The position numbers were made by a program, and so were the translations under genes. A stretch of 13,855 nt of DNA from positions 5,301 through 19,155 of the forward strand of contig PLUH01000211.1 in NCBI GenBank assembly GCA_003164825.1, given 5' to 3'. Positions 6,461 through 13,028 of this stretch are shown here, piece after piece. The stretch is from Hyphomicrobiales bacterium (lineage in GTDB: Bacteria; Pseudomonadota; Alphaproteobacteria; Rhizobiales; Beijerinckiaceae). A model generated the notes under the pieces. The model saw only the letters and a list, made by a program, of their open reading frames with translations, searched no databases and was not told the DNA's origin. The stretch's first letter is position 1; the number at the start of each line of letters is the position of its first letter.

Positions 6461-7219
6461 ATGTCGGCGTTTGACACTGAACCGATCGCGGCGAACATCG
6501 CCGATGCGGACTCGGCGGCGGCTCTTTCCGCTCGCGCGGCGACGCGCCGGATTGGCGTGGCCCCGCCTCGCGACCGTGAGCAGGCCTTCGCCACAGCCAG
6601 GCAACGCTCGGCGCGCGTCAGACGGCTTCGCCGTGCGATCTTGATCGGCGGCCTCGGGACGGTCGCCGCGATGTTCTTGACCGCCTTTTTCAACCCTTTC
6701 GCGACCAGACTGGGTTCGCTAGGCTTTTCCCCGCTCTCCGTGGAGGGAACCAAGATCGTCATGGATCACCCGAAGCTTGCCGGATTTCGCAACGACGGAC
6801 AGGCTTATCTCATGACGGCCAAGCGAGCCCTCCAGGACATCAAGCAGCCCACCGTCATGGAGCTGGAGAAAGTCGAGGGCGAAATTGGCGCGGCTAACGG
6901 CGAATCGACCCATGTGACCGCCGACTCAGGCGTTTACGACAGCCTCGGCGAGCACATGGAACTGTCCAACAATGTGCGAATCACCAATGGTCGCACCAAC
7001 GTGCTGTTGCGAAGCGCCAAGTTCGACTTCAAGTCCGGAGCTTTTCGAAGCGACGAGCCGGTCGAAGTGCGGGTCAGCGACGGCACGACCATAGTCTCCG
7101 ACCGCGCTTTCGCTATTGACCATGGTCAGGAACTGACGTTCGACGGTCATGTCAAGACCAGGATCGTTCCGCAGACCGATCAGCAACCGGCGGCGGATGC
7201 AAAAAGGACCAATCCATGA
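6461..7219 (+). CDS. lptC: LPS export system periplasmic protein LptC
   Basis: A 252-residue bitopic inner-membrane protein. It docks on the LptBFG transporter and passes lipopolysaccharide to LptA across the periplasm. Seen: a long cytoplasmic N-terminus with a basic RQRSARVRRLRR just before a single membrane helix at about 59-76 (ILIGGLGTVAAMFLTAFF). A periplasmic beta-jellyroll follows, with VEGTKIVMDHPKLAGF (about 94-109), YLMTAKRALQDIKQPTVMEL, HVTADSGVYD, MELSNNVRITNGRTNVLLRSA and the terminal GHVKTRI. It is longer than E. coli LptC (191) because of the N-terminal cytoplasmic segment, as is usual in alphaproteobacteria. ATG 6461 has CAAGGAAC just upstream. Its stop overlaps the lptA start by 4 bp (ATGA), indicating coupling within an lptC-lptA-lptB unit. 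Confidence 0.92.
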   Translation: MSAFDTEPIAANIADADSAAALSARAATRRIGVAPPRDREQAFATARQRSARVRRLRRAILIGGLGTVAAMFLTAFFNPFATRLGSLGFSPLSVEGTKIVMDHPKLAGFRNDGQAYLMTAKRALQDIKQPTVMELEKVEGEIGAANGESTHVTADSGVYDSLGEHMELSNNVRITNGRTNVLLRSAKFDFKSGAFRSDEPVEVRVSDGTTIVSDRAFAIDHGQELTFDGHVKTRIVPQTDQQPAADAKRTNP

Positions 7220-7911
7220 AGTTGCGGCCTAGCCTTTCCGGCCGGCTGGCGGCGCTGGCCGTGGCGCTGCTGTGCGCGAGCGGGGCGAGCGCTGCGAGCG
7301 CCCCGAGCGCTACGGGCGGCGACAAGCCCGCGAGCCCCAGCGACTCGGCCGCAATCTTCCCTGGAACAAATTCGAAGGAGCCGATCTCGATCGACGCGGA
7401 CAAGCTCGTCTACTACGACAAGGAACACAAAGCGGTCTACAGCGGTAACGTCGTCGTCATTCAGGGCGACACGAAAATGACCTGCACGGCGATGACGGTC
7501 TTTCTCGACCACGCTCCAACGCAGGGAGCTGACCACGCCCCAGCGCAGGGAGCCAAACCAACGACGGACGGCCAATCCGGCCCCTCGGCCGACTCGGGCG
7601 TCAAGCGCCTGGAGGCGACCGGGCCGGTGACTGTCATCTCCAAGACCCAGGTCGCTACGGGGGACAACGGCAGCTACGACAAGGGCGAAGGCAAAGTGTG
7701 GCTGATCGGCCACGTCACGCTCAGCGACGGCCAAAACGTCACCAAAGGCGACAAGCTGACCTATGATCTCAAGACCGCCGAGGCGACGGTCGACACCAGC
7801 GCCAAGTCGAGCCGGGTCCACGGACAGTTCGTCCCCAAATCGAGCGGCGACGCCACGAAGCCGGGCGGCGACGCTGCGAAATCGAGCGGCGACGCGGCGA
7901 AGACGAAATAG
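7216..7911 (+). CDS. lptA: LPS transport periplasmic bridge protein LptA (OstA-like)
   Basis: A 231-residue secreted protein that forms the periplasmic bridge carrying lipopolysaccharide from LptC to LptD. Seen: signal peptide 1-27 (hydrophobic LAALAVALLCASG, cleavage near ASA), then a Ser/Ala/Pro-rich linker. The OstA domain starts at PISIDADKLVYYDKEHKAVYS and continues with GNVVVIQGDTKMTCTAMTVF (78-97), VKRLEATGPVTVISKTQVATGD (129-150) and VWLIGHVTLSDGQNVTKGDKLTYDLKT. Oddities: between two core strands a duplicated 8-residue unit (98-105 and 106-113, DHAPxQGA) extends a loop. The C-terminus ends in three 7-residue units of the type (S/P)(S/G)GDA(T/A)K (209-229). Both are in-frame expansions. 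lptB follows 60 bp downstream. Confidence 0.93.
   Translation: MKLRPSLSGRLAALAVALLCASGASAASAPSATGGDKPASPSDSAAIFPGTNSKEPISIDADKLVYYDKEHKAVYSGNVVVIQGDTKMTCTAMTVFLDHAPTQGADHAPAQGAKPTTDGQSGPSADSGVKRLEATGPVTVISKTQVATGDNGSYDKGEGKVWLIGHVTLSDGQNVTKGDKLTYDLKTAEATVDTSAKSSRVHGQFVPKSSGDATKPGGDAAKSSGDAAKTK
7507..7554 (+). repeat. 24-bp tandem duplication inside lptA
   Basis: Two adjacent 24-bp units (7507-7530 and 7531-7554) differ at only three positions. They encode two copies of D-H-A-P-(T/A)-Q-G-A. Two of the three changes are synonymous, and the unit length is a multiple of three, so the reading frame is kept. The units lie in the loop after the TAMTVFL strand. Confidence 0.9.
7840..7902 (+). repeat. 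Three-copy 21-bp tandem repeat at the 3' end of lptA
   Basis: Units at 7840-7860, 7861-7881 and 7882-7902 each encode seven residues: SSGDATK, PGGDAAK and SSGDAAK. The last unit is followed by T-K and the stop. Unit one and unit three are the closest pair. The tail is hydrophilic, probably disordered and positively charged at every seventh residue. Confidence 0.88.
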
Positions 7912-7914
7912 GAG
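7910..7914 (+). promoter_or_regulatory. Strong Shine-Dalgarno far upstream of the annotated lptB start
   Basis: AGGAG overlaps the lptA stop codon (TAG at 7909-7911). It lies six bases before an ATT codon (7921) that is in frame with lptB, and seven before a TTG (7922) that opens a 17-codon frame. That short frame ends with TGA at 7973-7975, overlapping the lptB GTG at 7972 as GTGA. The GTG itself has no good ribosome site. This is therefore either the true lptB initiation region or the start of a coupled leader peptide. Confidence 0.5.
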
Positions 7915-7971
7915 CCGGTCATTGCCGATCTATCGCCGGCCTTCTCCTCCCTTCGCGACGAGCGAGCGCCA

Positions 7972-8823
7972 GTGAGCGACGACACGGTGCGTGAGCGCAT
8001 AAGCGCGCCTCCTCGCTGGCGCAAATGGCTGCGCGGCGGCGACAGTGCGGGATCGGCGGTCAGTTCTCCGGCGGTCACTTCTTGGGTCGCGGCTGGCGGG
8101 CAGGGCGTTCTCGCCGTCCATCGCCTCGGCAAGGGCTATCGCGGCCGCATGGTGGTGCAGGACGTGAGCCTGTCGGTGCGGCGAGGCGAAGCCGTCGGAT
8201 TGCTGGGGCCGAACGGCGCCGGCAAGACGACCGTCTTCTATATGATCACCGGGCTCGTCAAACCCGACAAGGGCAAAATCGAGCTCGATGGCCACGACGT
8301 CACCGGGCTGCCGATGTTTCAAAGGGCGCGGCTCGGAGTCGGCTATCTGCCGCAAGAAGCCTCGATCTTCCGCGGCCTCAATGTCGAGAACAACATCCGC
8401 GCGGTGCTTGAGGTCAACGAACCGAACCGCAAAGCGCGCGAAGCGATGCTGGAATCGCTGCTCGACGAATTTGATATCGCCCGCGTGCGCTCCGCGCCGT
8501 CCATTTCATTGTCCGGCGGCGAGCGGCGACGGTGCGAGATCGCCCGTGCGCTCGCCGGCAAGCCGTCGTTCATGCTCCTGGACGAGCCGTTTGCGGGCAT
8601 CGACCCGATCGCAGTCGGCGACATTCAGGACCTCGTGCGCCACCTTAAGGGACGCGGCATCGGGGTGCTGATAACCGATCACAATGTCCGCGAGACCCTC
8701 GGGCTGATCGATCGCGCCTATATCATCCATAGCGGCCAGGTCCTGACTGAAGGCCCGCCGGAGGACATCATCGCTCACCCTGACGTGCGGCGCTTCTATC
8801 TCGGCGAGGACTTCCGCATGTAG
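7972..8823 (+). CDS. lptB: LPS export ABC transporter ATP-binding protein LptB
   Basis: A 283-residue cytoplasmic ATPase that powers lipopolysaccharide extraction by LptFG. Seen: Walker A GPNGAGKTT (79-87), Q-loop Gln128 in GYLPQEASIFRGLNVENNI, signature LSGGE (180-184) followed by RRR, Walker B FMLLDEP (200-206), D-loop GIDP (209-212), and switch His237 in LITDHNVRETL. The C-terminal DVRRFYLGEDFRM is typical of LptB. About 45 residues precede the nucleotide-binding domain, longer than E. coli LptB (241) but usual for Rhizobiales. Start uncertain: GTG 7972 is used, but an in-frame ATT at 7921 with a strong AGGAG would add 17 residues. It converges on the HPr gene with 41 bp between stops. rpoN, the usual downstream neighbour, is absent. 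Confidence 0.94.
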   Translation: MSDDTVRERISAPPRWRKWLRGGDSAGSAVSSPAVTSWVAAGGQGVLAVHRLGKGYRGRMVVQDVSLSVRRGEAVGLLGPNGAGKTTVFYMITGLVKPDKGKIELDGHDVTGLPMFQRARLGVGYLPQEASIFRGLNVENNIRAVLEVNEPNRKAREAMLESLLDEFDIARVRSAPSISLSGGERRRCEIARALAGKPSFMLLDEPFAGIDPIAVGDIQDLVRHLKGRGIGVLITDHNVRETLGLIDRAYIIHSGQVLTEGPPEDIIAHPDVRRFYLGEDFRM

Positions 8824-8864
8824 CGGCAGGGGTGAGACGCCGGCGATGCAAGCGGCTCAAAGCG

Positions 8865-9188
8865 TCACTCGTCCTCGCCGAACCGGTCGGAGACCAGAGC
8901 GGCGAGCGCGTCCAACGCCTCTCGCGCTTCCGCTCCCGAGGCCGATACTGTGATCGTTGATCCGGGGCCTGCGCCAAGCGTCAGGATGCCCATGATCGAA
9001 TCGCCGCCGACTGTCTCGCCGCAGCGCGTGACCTTGACGTCGGCGTCAAACCGGTCGACGCACTGCACAAACTTGGCGGTGGCGCGAGCGTGCAACCCCT
9101 TTCGGTTGACAATAAGCAACTCGCGCGACAACGCGCCGGCGAACTCCGGCAGCGCCGGGCATTCTTCTTCGGAGCCGGTCTGGGTCAT
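8865..9188 (-). CDS. ptsH: HPr-family phosphocarrier protein
   Basis: A 107-residue cytoplasmic phosphocarrier of the regulatory phosphotransferase branch of alphaproteobacteria. Seen: after an ~18-residue acidic N-terminal extension, the core starts LSRELLIVNRKGLHARATAKF with the phosphoacceptor His33. The regulatory Ser64 is in GGDSIMGILTL, 31 residues later as in His15/Ser46 of classic HPr. It is therefore a plausible HprK substrate at Ser64 as well as an enzyme I/EIIA partner at His33. The usual Pro after HAR is Ala-Thr here, as in other alphaproteobacterial HPr (HARAS/HARAT). The start ATG 9188 overlaps the EIIA stop by 4 bp (ATGA), so the pair is translationally coupled. It is the last gene of the chvI-chvG-hprK-EIIA-ptsH run. 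No enzyme I gene lies in the window. Confidence 0.93.
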   Translation of the reverse strand: MTQTGSEEECPALPEFAGALSRELLIVNRKGLHARATAKFVQCVDRFDADVKVTRCGETVGGDSIMGILTLGAGPGSTITVSASGAEAREALDALAALVSDRFGEDE

Positions 9189-9586
9189 TTCCCAGCCAGC
9201 ACCTTGCTGGCGATGGTGATGTACTTGCGGCCAGCATCGCGCGCCTCCACGACGGCATGGTCGAGATCGGCGCTTTCGCGCATTGTCGCAAGCTTGATCA
9301 ACATCGGCAGGTTGACGCCGCAGATCACTTCGACCCGACCCCCGTCCATAACGGAAATCGCCAGATTCGACGGAGTGCCGCCGAACATGTCGGTAAGAAT
9401 GACTACGCCGCCGCCATCCTGGACGCGCGCCGCCGCGCTCAGAATGTCCGAGCGTCGCTGCTCCATGTCGTCTTCGGGACCGATCGTAATCGTCTCGAGC
9501 CGAGTCTGGGGCCCAACGACATGCTCAAGCGCTGCCCGAAATCCGGTGGCGAGCTGGCCGTGGGTCACGAGGACCATTCCGATCAT
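9185..9586 (-). CDS. PTS EIIA component, mannose/fructose (Man) family
   Basis: A 133-residue EIIA domain of the Man family, standing alone with no EIIB/C/D partners. The role is therefore regulatory rather than sugar uptake (inference). Seen: active-site His9 in MVLVTHGQLATGF, IGPEDDMEQRRSDI (about 36-49), the signature ILTDMFGGTPSNLAI (about 63-77), NLPMLIKLA (about 92-100), and the C-terminal GRKYITIASKVLAGK. These match the stand-alone EIIA-Man of Rhizobium/Sinorhizobium closely. Start: ATG 9586 is preferred; the preceding codon is a TTG (9589) that also reads as a start but adds only one residue. It overlaps ptsH by 4 bp and follows hprK by 41 bp. Confidence 0.94.
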   Translation of the reverse strand: MIGMVLVTHGQLATGFRAALEHVVGPQTRLETITIGPEDDMEQRRSDILSAAARVQDGGGVVILTDMFGGTPSNLAISVMDGGRVEVICGVNLPMLIKLATMRESADLDHAVVEARDAGRKYITIASKVLAGK

Positions 9587-9627
9587 CAATTATCCATCAG
9601 TCGATCGGCTCACCCTTTCGGCGCCAA

Positions 9628-10182
9628 TCAAGCCGGCGGCGAAATCTCAAGACGTCCATTTTTGTGCACTGCGGCGCAATGTTCAAGCGAAATTCGTATT
9701 CGACCGGAGTTCTCGGCCGCCAAGACAGCCAATCGCTCTTCGACCGCCAGCGCCTGATCGCAAACGCTCAGGCCGGAATCAAGCGCCAGACGGGGCAACC
9801 TGACCCCGGCGACGATCACGCCGTCGTGATCATCGGGCATTCGCGGCCATTGACCTCGGCGCTCGCTGAGTTCAACCGCCAGATGCACGATCGCCGCCCG
9901 CTCGTGCCGGACCTCCATAAGGCCCGCCATCCGGCGCTCGATGATTCCGGCCATATTAGCGGCTCCCGAGGCGACGAGCCGGCCGTCCGCCTTGCGGACG
10001 TAAATGCGGTCGTCGCCGATCAGGGCGCCAAACGCTCCGGCGCCGCTCGCGCGCGCCATGAGCGCCAGCGCCAGCGCGCTCTTGCCGGAACCCGAAGGTC
10101 CAAGGATCAAGACACAGCTCTCGCCATGGATTACGGCCGTCGCATGCAGGCCGGCGCCTCCCGCCACAGCGGCGCCGCTCAT
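9628..10182 (-). CDS. hprK: HPr kinase/phosphorylase, short alphaproteobacterial form
   Basis: Kinase/phosphorylase acting on the regulatory serine of HPr. Seen: 184 residues with HATAVIHGESCVLILG, the Walker A GPSGSGKSAL (28-37), then LIGDDRIYVRKADGRLV (54-70) with the catalytic Asp pair, and AGIIERRMAGLMEV. This is the catalytic domain alone. The N-terminal domain of Gram-positive HprK (about 310 residues) is missing, as is normal in alphaproteobacteria. The C-terminal part after about 110 is divergent and Leu/Ala rich. Start: ATG 10182 overlaps the chvG stop as ATGA, and the homology begins a few residues later. The longer frame upstream overlaps chvG and is arginine-rich shadow sequence. 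Expected role: adjust the HPr/EIIA phosphorylation state downstream of ChvG/ChvI. Confidence 0.9.
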   Translation of the reverse strand: MSGAAVAGGAGLHATAVIHGESCVLILGPSGSGKSALALALMARASGAGAFGALIGDDRIYVRKADGRLVASGAANMAGIIERRMAGLMEVRHERAAIVHLAVELSERRGQWPRMPDDHDGVIVAGVRLPRLALDSGLSVCDQALAVEERLAVLAAENSGRIRISLEHCAAVHKNGRLEISPPA

Positions 10183-12035
10183 GCCGCGAACGCCGGCAGT
10201 TCGACGACAAAGCGCGCGCCCGCGCCGTGCCTTGCCGGCTCGTCGGGATTGTCGTGTTCCGGTCCTGCGACTCGAACGCCCGCGGAATGCGCCGGCCGGT
10301 TGCACGCCCAGATCCGCCCGCCATGGGCCTCCACGATCTGACGCGAAATCGAGAGCCCAAGGCCCGAGTTCTGGCCGAAGCCTTGATTCGGCCGATCGGT
10401 ATAAAAGCGCTCGAAAATGCGTTCGAGCGCGTGCGGCGGGATCCCGGGACCGTCATCATCGACGGTGATGACAACGCGGTCGAAGGGCGCCTCTCCTTCC
10501 GGCTCGGTCCGAGCAGACGCCCGCTCGAGCGCGACTCGCACGACGCCGCCGGGTTCGGAAAAGGAGCAGGCGTTGTCAATGAGATTGGTGACAACCTGTG
10601 CGAGACGGGAATCGTGCCCGAGGACAAAATAGTCCGCGCTGGCGTTCCTGCCCCGCCTGACCGGGACTGACAACTCGACCCGGGCGCCATTGCTGCGAGG
10701 AGAATCCTCCGCCATCGCCACGACCGCCCGCAGAAGGGCGGCGACGTCGACCGGGCCCGCCTCGTCTCGCGCGAGCTCCGCGTCGAGGCGGGAGGCGTCG
10801 GAGATATCGCTGATCAGCCGATCGAGCCGCCGCACGTCGTGTTGCATGACGGCGATCAGCCGTTCGCGCGAGTGTCCGGCGTTCACCCGCGGCAGCGTCT
10901 CGAGCGCGCTGCGCAGCGACGTCAGCGGATTCTTCAATTCGTGCGCGACATCGGCGGCGAAACTCTCGATCGCGTCAAGACGATTGTACAGCGCCTGGGT
11001 CATATCGCGGAGCGCGCGGGACAAATGACCGATCTCGTCCGATCGCGCGGTGAAATCGGGAATCTGCTGTCGCGCCCGGATGCCGCGCCGCACGCGTTCG
11101 GCGGCGTCGGCGAGCCGGCGCACCGGTTCGGCGATCGTATTGGCGAGCGAGAGCGACAACAGCAGCATCACGACGGCGAGTACCAGGAAGAAACGCAGCT
11201 GAGCCAAGCGCGCCGACGTGATCACCCGGTCAATGTCGCCACCCTGGGTCGAGAGTTGAAGCGCGCCGCGGGTCGCCATCATGCGCTGGATCGGCACGCC
11301 AACCGACACGATCGTCTCGCCCTCGTCGTTGACGCGCACCAGAGATTGCGTTTTGCCCTGCAGCGCGCCGGCGACCTCCGGCATCGTCTTGCCATTGGTG
11401 GCCCACGGGTCGTCGGCCCGCGGCGCGACTGAGGTGAGGAAAAAGCCGCGCAGGCGGGCGATGACCCGATCGGCAAAGCCGCTCCGATCCGACGCATCCG
11501 GCAAGTCCGAGCGCACGACGGCGCCGCGGGCCGAGAACGATCGCGAGTCGAGCAGGAGCCGGCCGTCGCTATCGTAAATGCGGGCGCGCGTATGGGTCGG
11601 AGTGACAAGCCGACGCAGGAAGGGCCCAACCAGCGCCGGATTGATGGAGAACTGGGTCGCATCCTCATCGCTTTGCGACGGCGCCACGCTTTCGCCGGGC
11701 GCCAATTGCAGGAGCTTGTCCGGATCGATGGTGATCGAATCGGTGTCCCCGGTCGCCGAAGCCGAGATCGCCGCGGCGATAATGTCGGCCTGGATGGTGA
11801 GGCTTTGAATCCGCGCCTCGATCAGATCGGCGCGAAACTGGTCGAGCAGCAGGAAGCCGACCACCAGCACCACTAGCCCGCCCAGATTGAGGACGACGAT
11901 CCGACGGGTGAGCGACGACGAGAACCGGGCCGTCAGGAAGCGCCAGGCGACGCGCGCCCGCAAACGCAGCCACCGACGGCTCCCGCGCGCCGGCTGAGCG
12001 GCGAGGCGACGATCGAGCTGCGTTTCGGCGCTCAT
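10179..12035 (-). CDS. chvG: Sensor histidine kinase ChvG (ExoS)
   Basis: A 618-residue membrane sensor kinase. In rhizobia and Agrobacterium the family senses acid or envelope conditions and phosphorylates ChvI. Seen: transmembrane helix 1 at about 46-65 (IVVLNLGGLVVLVVGFLLL), a large periplasmic sensor domain 66-280, and transmembrane helix 2 at about 281-300. A HAMP-type linker containing EPVRRLADAAERVRRG follows. The H-box is FAADVAHELKNPLTSLRSAL with phospho-His365, the N-box TNLIDNACSFS (483-493), G1 DDDGPGIP (526-533), F-box FERFYT (541-546) and G2 GLGLSI (558-563). A Pro/His/Asp-rich insert (about 579-605) lies before the last strand GARFVVELP. ATG 12035 gives the family N-terminus with a basic segment before helix 1. 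It lies 18 bp after chvI and overlaps hprK by 4 bp. Confidence 0.95.
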   Translation of the reverse strand: MSAETQLDRRLAAQPARGSRRWLRLRARVAWRFLTARFSSSLTRRIVVLNLGGLVVLVVGFLLLDQFRADLIEARIQSLTIQADIIAAAISASATGDTDSITIDPDKLLQLAPGESVAPSQSDEDATQFSINPALVGPFLRRLVTPTHTRARIYDSDGRLLLDSRSFSARGAVVRSDLPDASDRSGFADRVIARLRGFFLTSVAPRADDPWATNGKTMPEVAGALQGKTQSLVRVNDEGETIVSVGVPIQRMMATRGALQLSTQGGDIDRVITSARLAQLRFFLVLAVVMLLLSLSLANTIAEPVRRLADAAERVRRGIRARQQIPDFTARSDEIGHLSRALRDMTQALYNRLDAIESFAADVAHELKNPLTSLRSALETLPRVNAGHSRERLIAVMQHDVRRLDRLISDISDASRLDAELARDEAGPVDVAALLRAVVAMAEDSPRSNGARVELSVPVRRGRNASADYFVLGHDSRLAQVVTNLIDNACSFSEPGGVVRVALERASARTEPEGEAPFDRVVITVDDDGPGIPPHALERIFERFYTDRPNQGFGQNSGLGLSISRQIVEAHGGRIWACNRPAHSAGVRVAGPEHDNPDEPARHGAGARFVVELPAFAA

Positions 12036-12053
12036 GGCCGGCGGGCGAGCCGC

Positions 12054-12752
12054 CTATCCTTCCTTGAATCGGTAGCCGACGCCGTAGAGCGTTTCGATCA
12101 TTTCGAAATCGGGCTCGACCACCTTGAATTTCTTGCGCAAGCGCTTGATGTGGCTGTCGATGGTCCGGTCGTCGACATAGACCTGATCATCGTAGGCAGC
12201 GTCCATCAAGGCGTTACGGCTCTTGACCACGCCGGGCCTCGTCGCCAGTGCTTGCAGGATCAGGAACTCGGTGACCGTCAATGTCACCGCCGTATTGTCC
12301 CAGGTGCACGTATGGCGCTCGGGGTCCATCTTCAAACGGCCGCGCTCAAGAATCTTGGCTTCGGTCTCCTTCTGTGTCGCCGCATCCTTAGGGTTCGAGC
12401 GCCGAAGGATCGCCTTCACCCGCTCGACCAATAGGCGCTGCGAGAACGGTTTGCGAATGAAATCGTCGGCGCCCATCTTGAGGCCGAACAATTCGTCGAT
12501 CTCCTCATCCTTCGAAGTCAGGAAGATGACCGGCAGATCGGACTTCTGCCTCAGACGCCGCAGGAGCTCCATTCCGTCCATGCGCGGCATCTTGATATCG
12601 AATATCGCGAGATCGGGCGGATTGGCCTTCAGGCCCTCGAGCGCGCTCGCGCCGTCGGTATAAGTCTGCACCCGGTATCCCTCCGCCTCGAGCGACAGAG
12701 ACACGGACGTCAGTATGTTGCGGTCGTCGTCGACCAGCGCGATCGTGGGCAT
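12054..12752 (-). CDS. chvI: Response regulator ChvI (OmpR/PhoB family)
   Basis: A 232-residue DNA-binding response regulator paired with ChvG. Seen: receiver domain 1-~120 with acidic Asp8/Asp9 (ALVDDDRN), phosphoacceptor Asp52 in IFDIKMPRMDG, Thr79 in IFLTSKDEE, and Lys101 in FIRKPFSQR. The winged-helix output domain, about 140-230, has LTVTEFLILQALATRPGVVKSRNAL, the recognition segment DDRTIDSHIKRLRKKFK and LYGVGYRF. The start at ATG 12752 has GGGAGC just upstream and begins directly at the receiver fold; the frame is open another 21 codons upstream without homology. Family knowledge: ChvI controls envelope, exopolysaccharide and acid-response genes. It heads the cluster chvI-chvG-hprK-EIIA-ptsH. 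Confidence 0.96.
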   Translation of the reverse strand: MPTIALVDDDRNILTSVSLSLEAEGYRVQTYTDGASALEGLKANPPDLAIFDIKMPRMDGMELLRRLRQKSDLPVIFLTSKDEEIDELFGLKMGADDFIRKPFSQRLLVERVKAILRRSNPKDAATQKETEAKILERGRLKMDPERHTCTWDNTAVTLTVTEFLILQALATRPGVVKSRNALMDAAYDDQVYVDDRTIDSHIKRLRKKFKVVEPDFEMIETLYGVGYRFKEG

Positions 12753-13028
12753 GAAGCTCCCGCTTTGATTGTGATCCTGTCGCCGCTTGGCTGGCTGGCT
12801 CAAAGAAAAAACCATTGATCGCCTGAATGTGTTCCAACGAGGGCGACCTCTCGGCCGGCCGACCCGAGATGGGGCGTCCGGGCGAATTGTGCAAGATTAC
12901 CATGAAGTTGGATAGATTGGCCAGCGATCGGAGCGCGGCCGCCGCCCTGGCCGCCGAACGGCGCCCTTGACCCGTTCGACGCTCCGGGCTTCTTGTTGTC
13001 GCGATCCGCTCCGAGTCTCAAGGCCGCC
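12753..13028. promoter_or_regulatory. Divergent intergenic region, chvI / HugZ-like gene
   Basis: This 276-bp gap must carry the promoter of the chvI cluster and that of the flavin-fold gene. I see a 12-bp perfect palindrome TCGGCCGGCCGA (12851-12862) flanked by an alternative inverted repeat CTCGG/CCGAG (12850-12868). I could not place a -35/-10 pair with confidence. ChvI is known in its family to control its own region in some rhizobia, but no ChvI site can be assigned here. Confidence 0.3.

Noticed and set aside
6009..6762. Minus-strand frames of 100 and 192 codons in the tRNA-lptC gap and the lptC 5' end
   Set aside because: Low-complexity Lys/Thr/Gln/Asn stretches come from the direct repeats, and the longer frame is antisense to lptC. 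No ribosome site or homology pattern is evident.
12851..12862. TCGGCCGGCCGA palindrome upstream of chvI as an operator
   Set aside because: Palindromes of C and G are frequent in this base composition and no second copy was found; noted only as part of the intergenic region.
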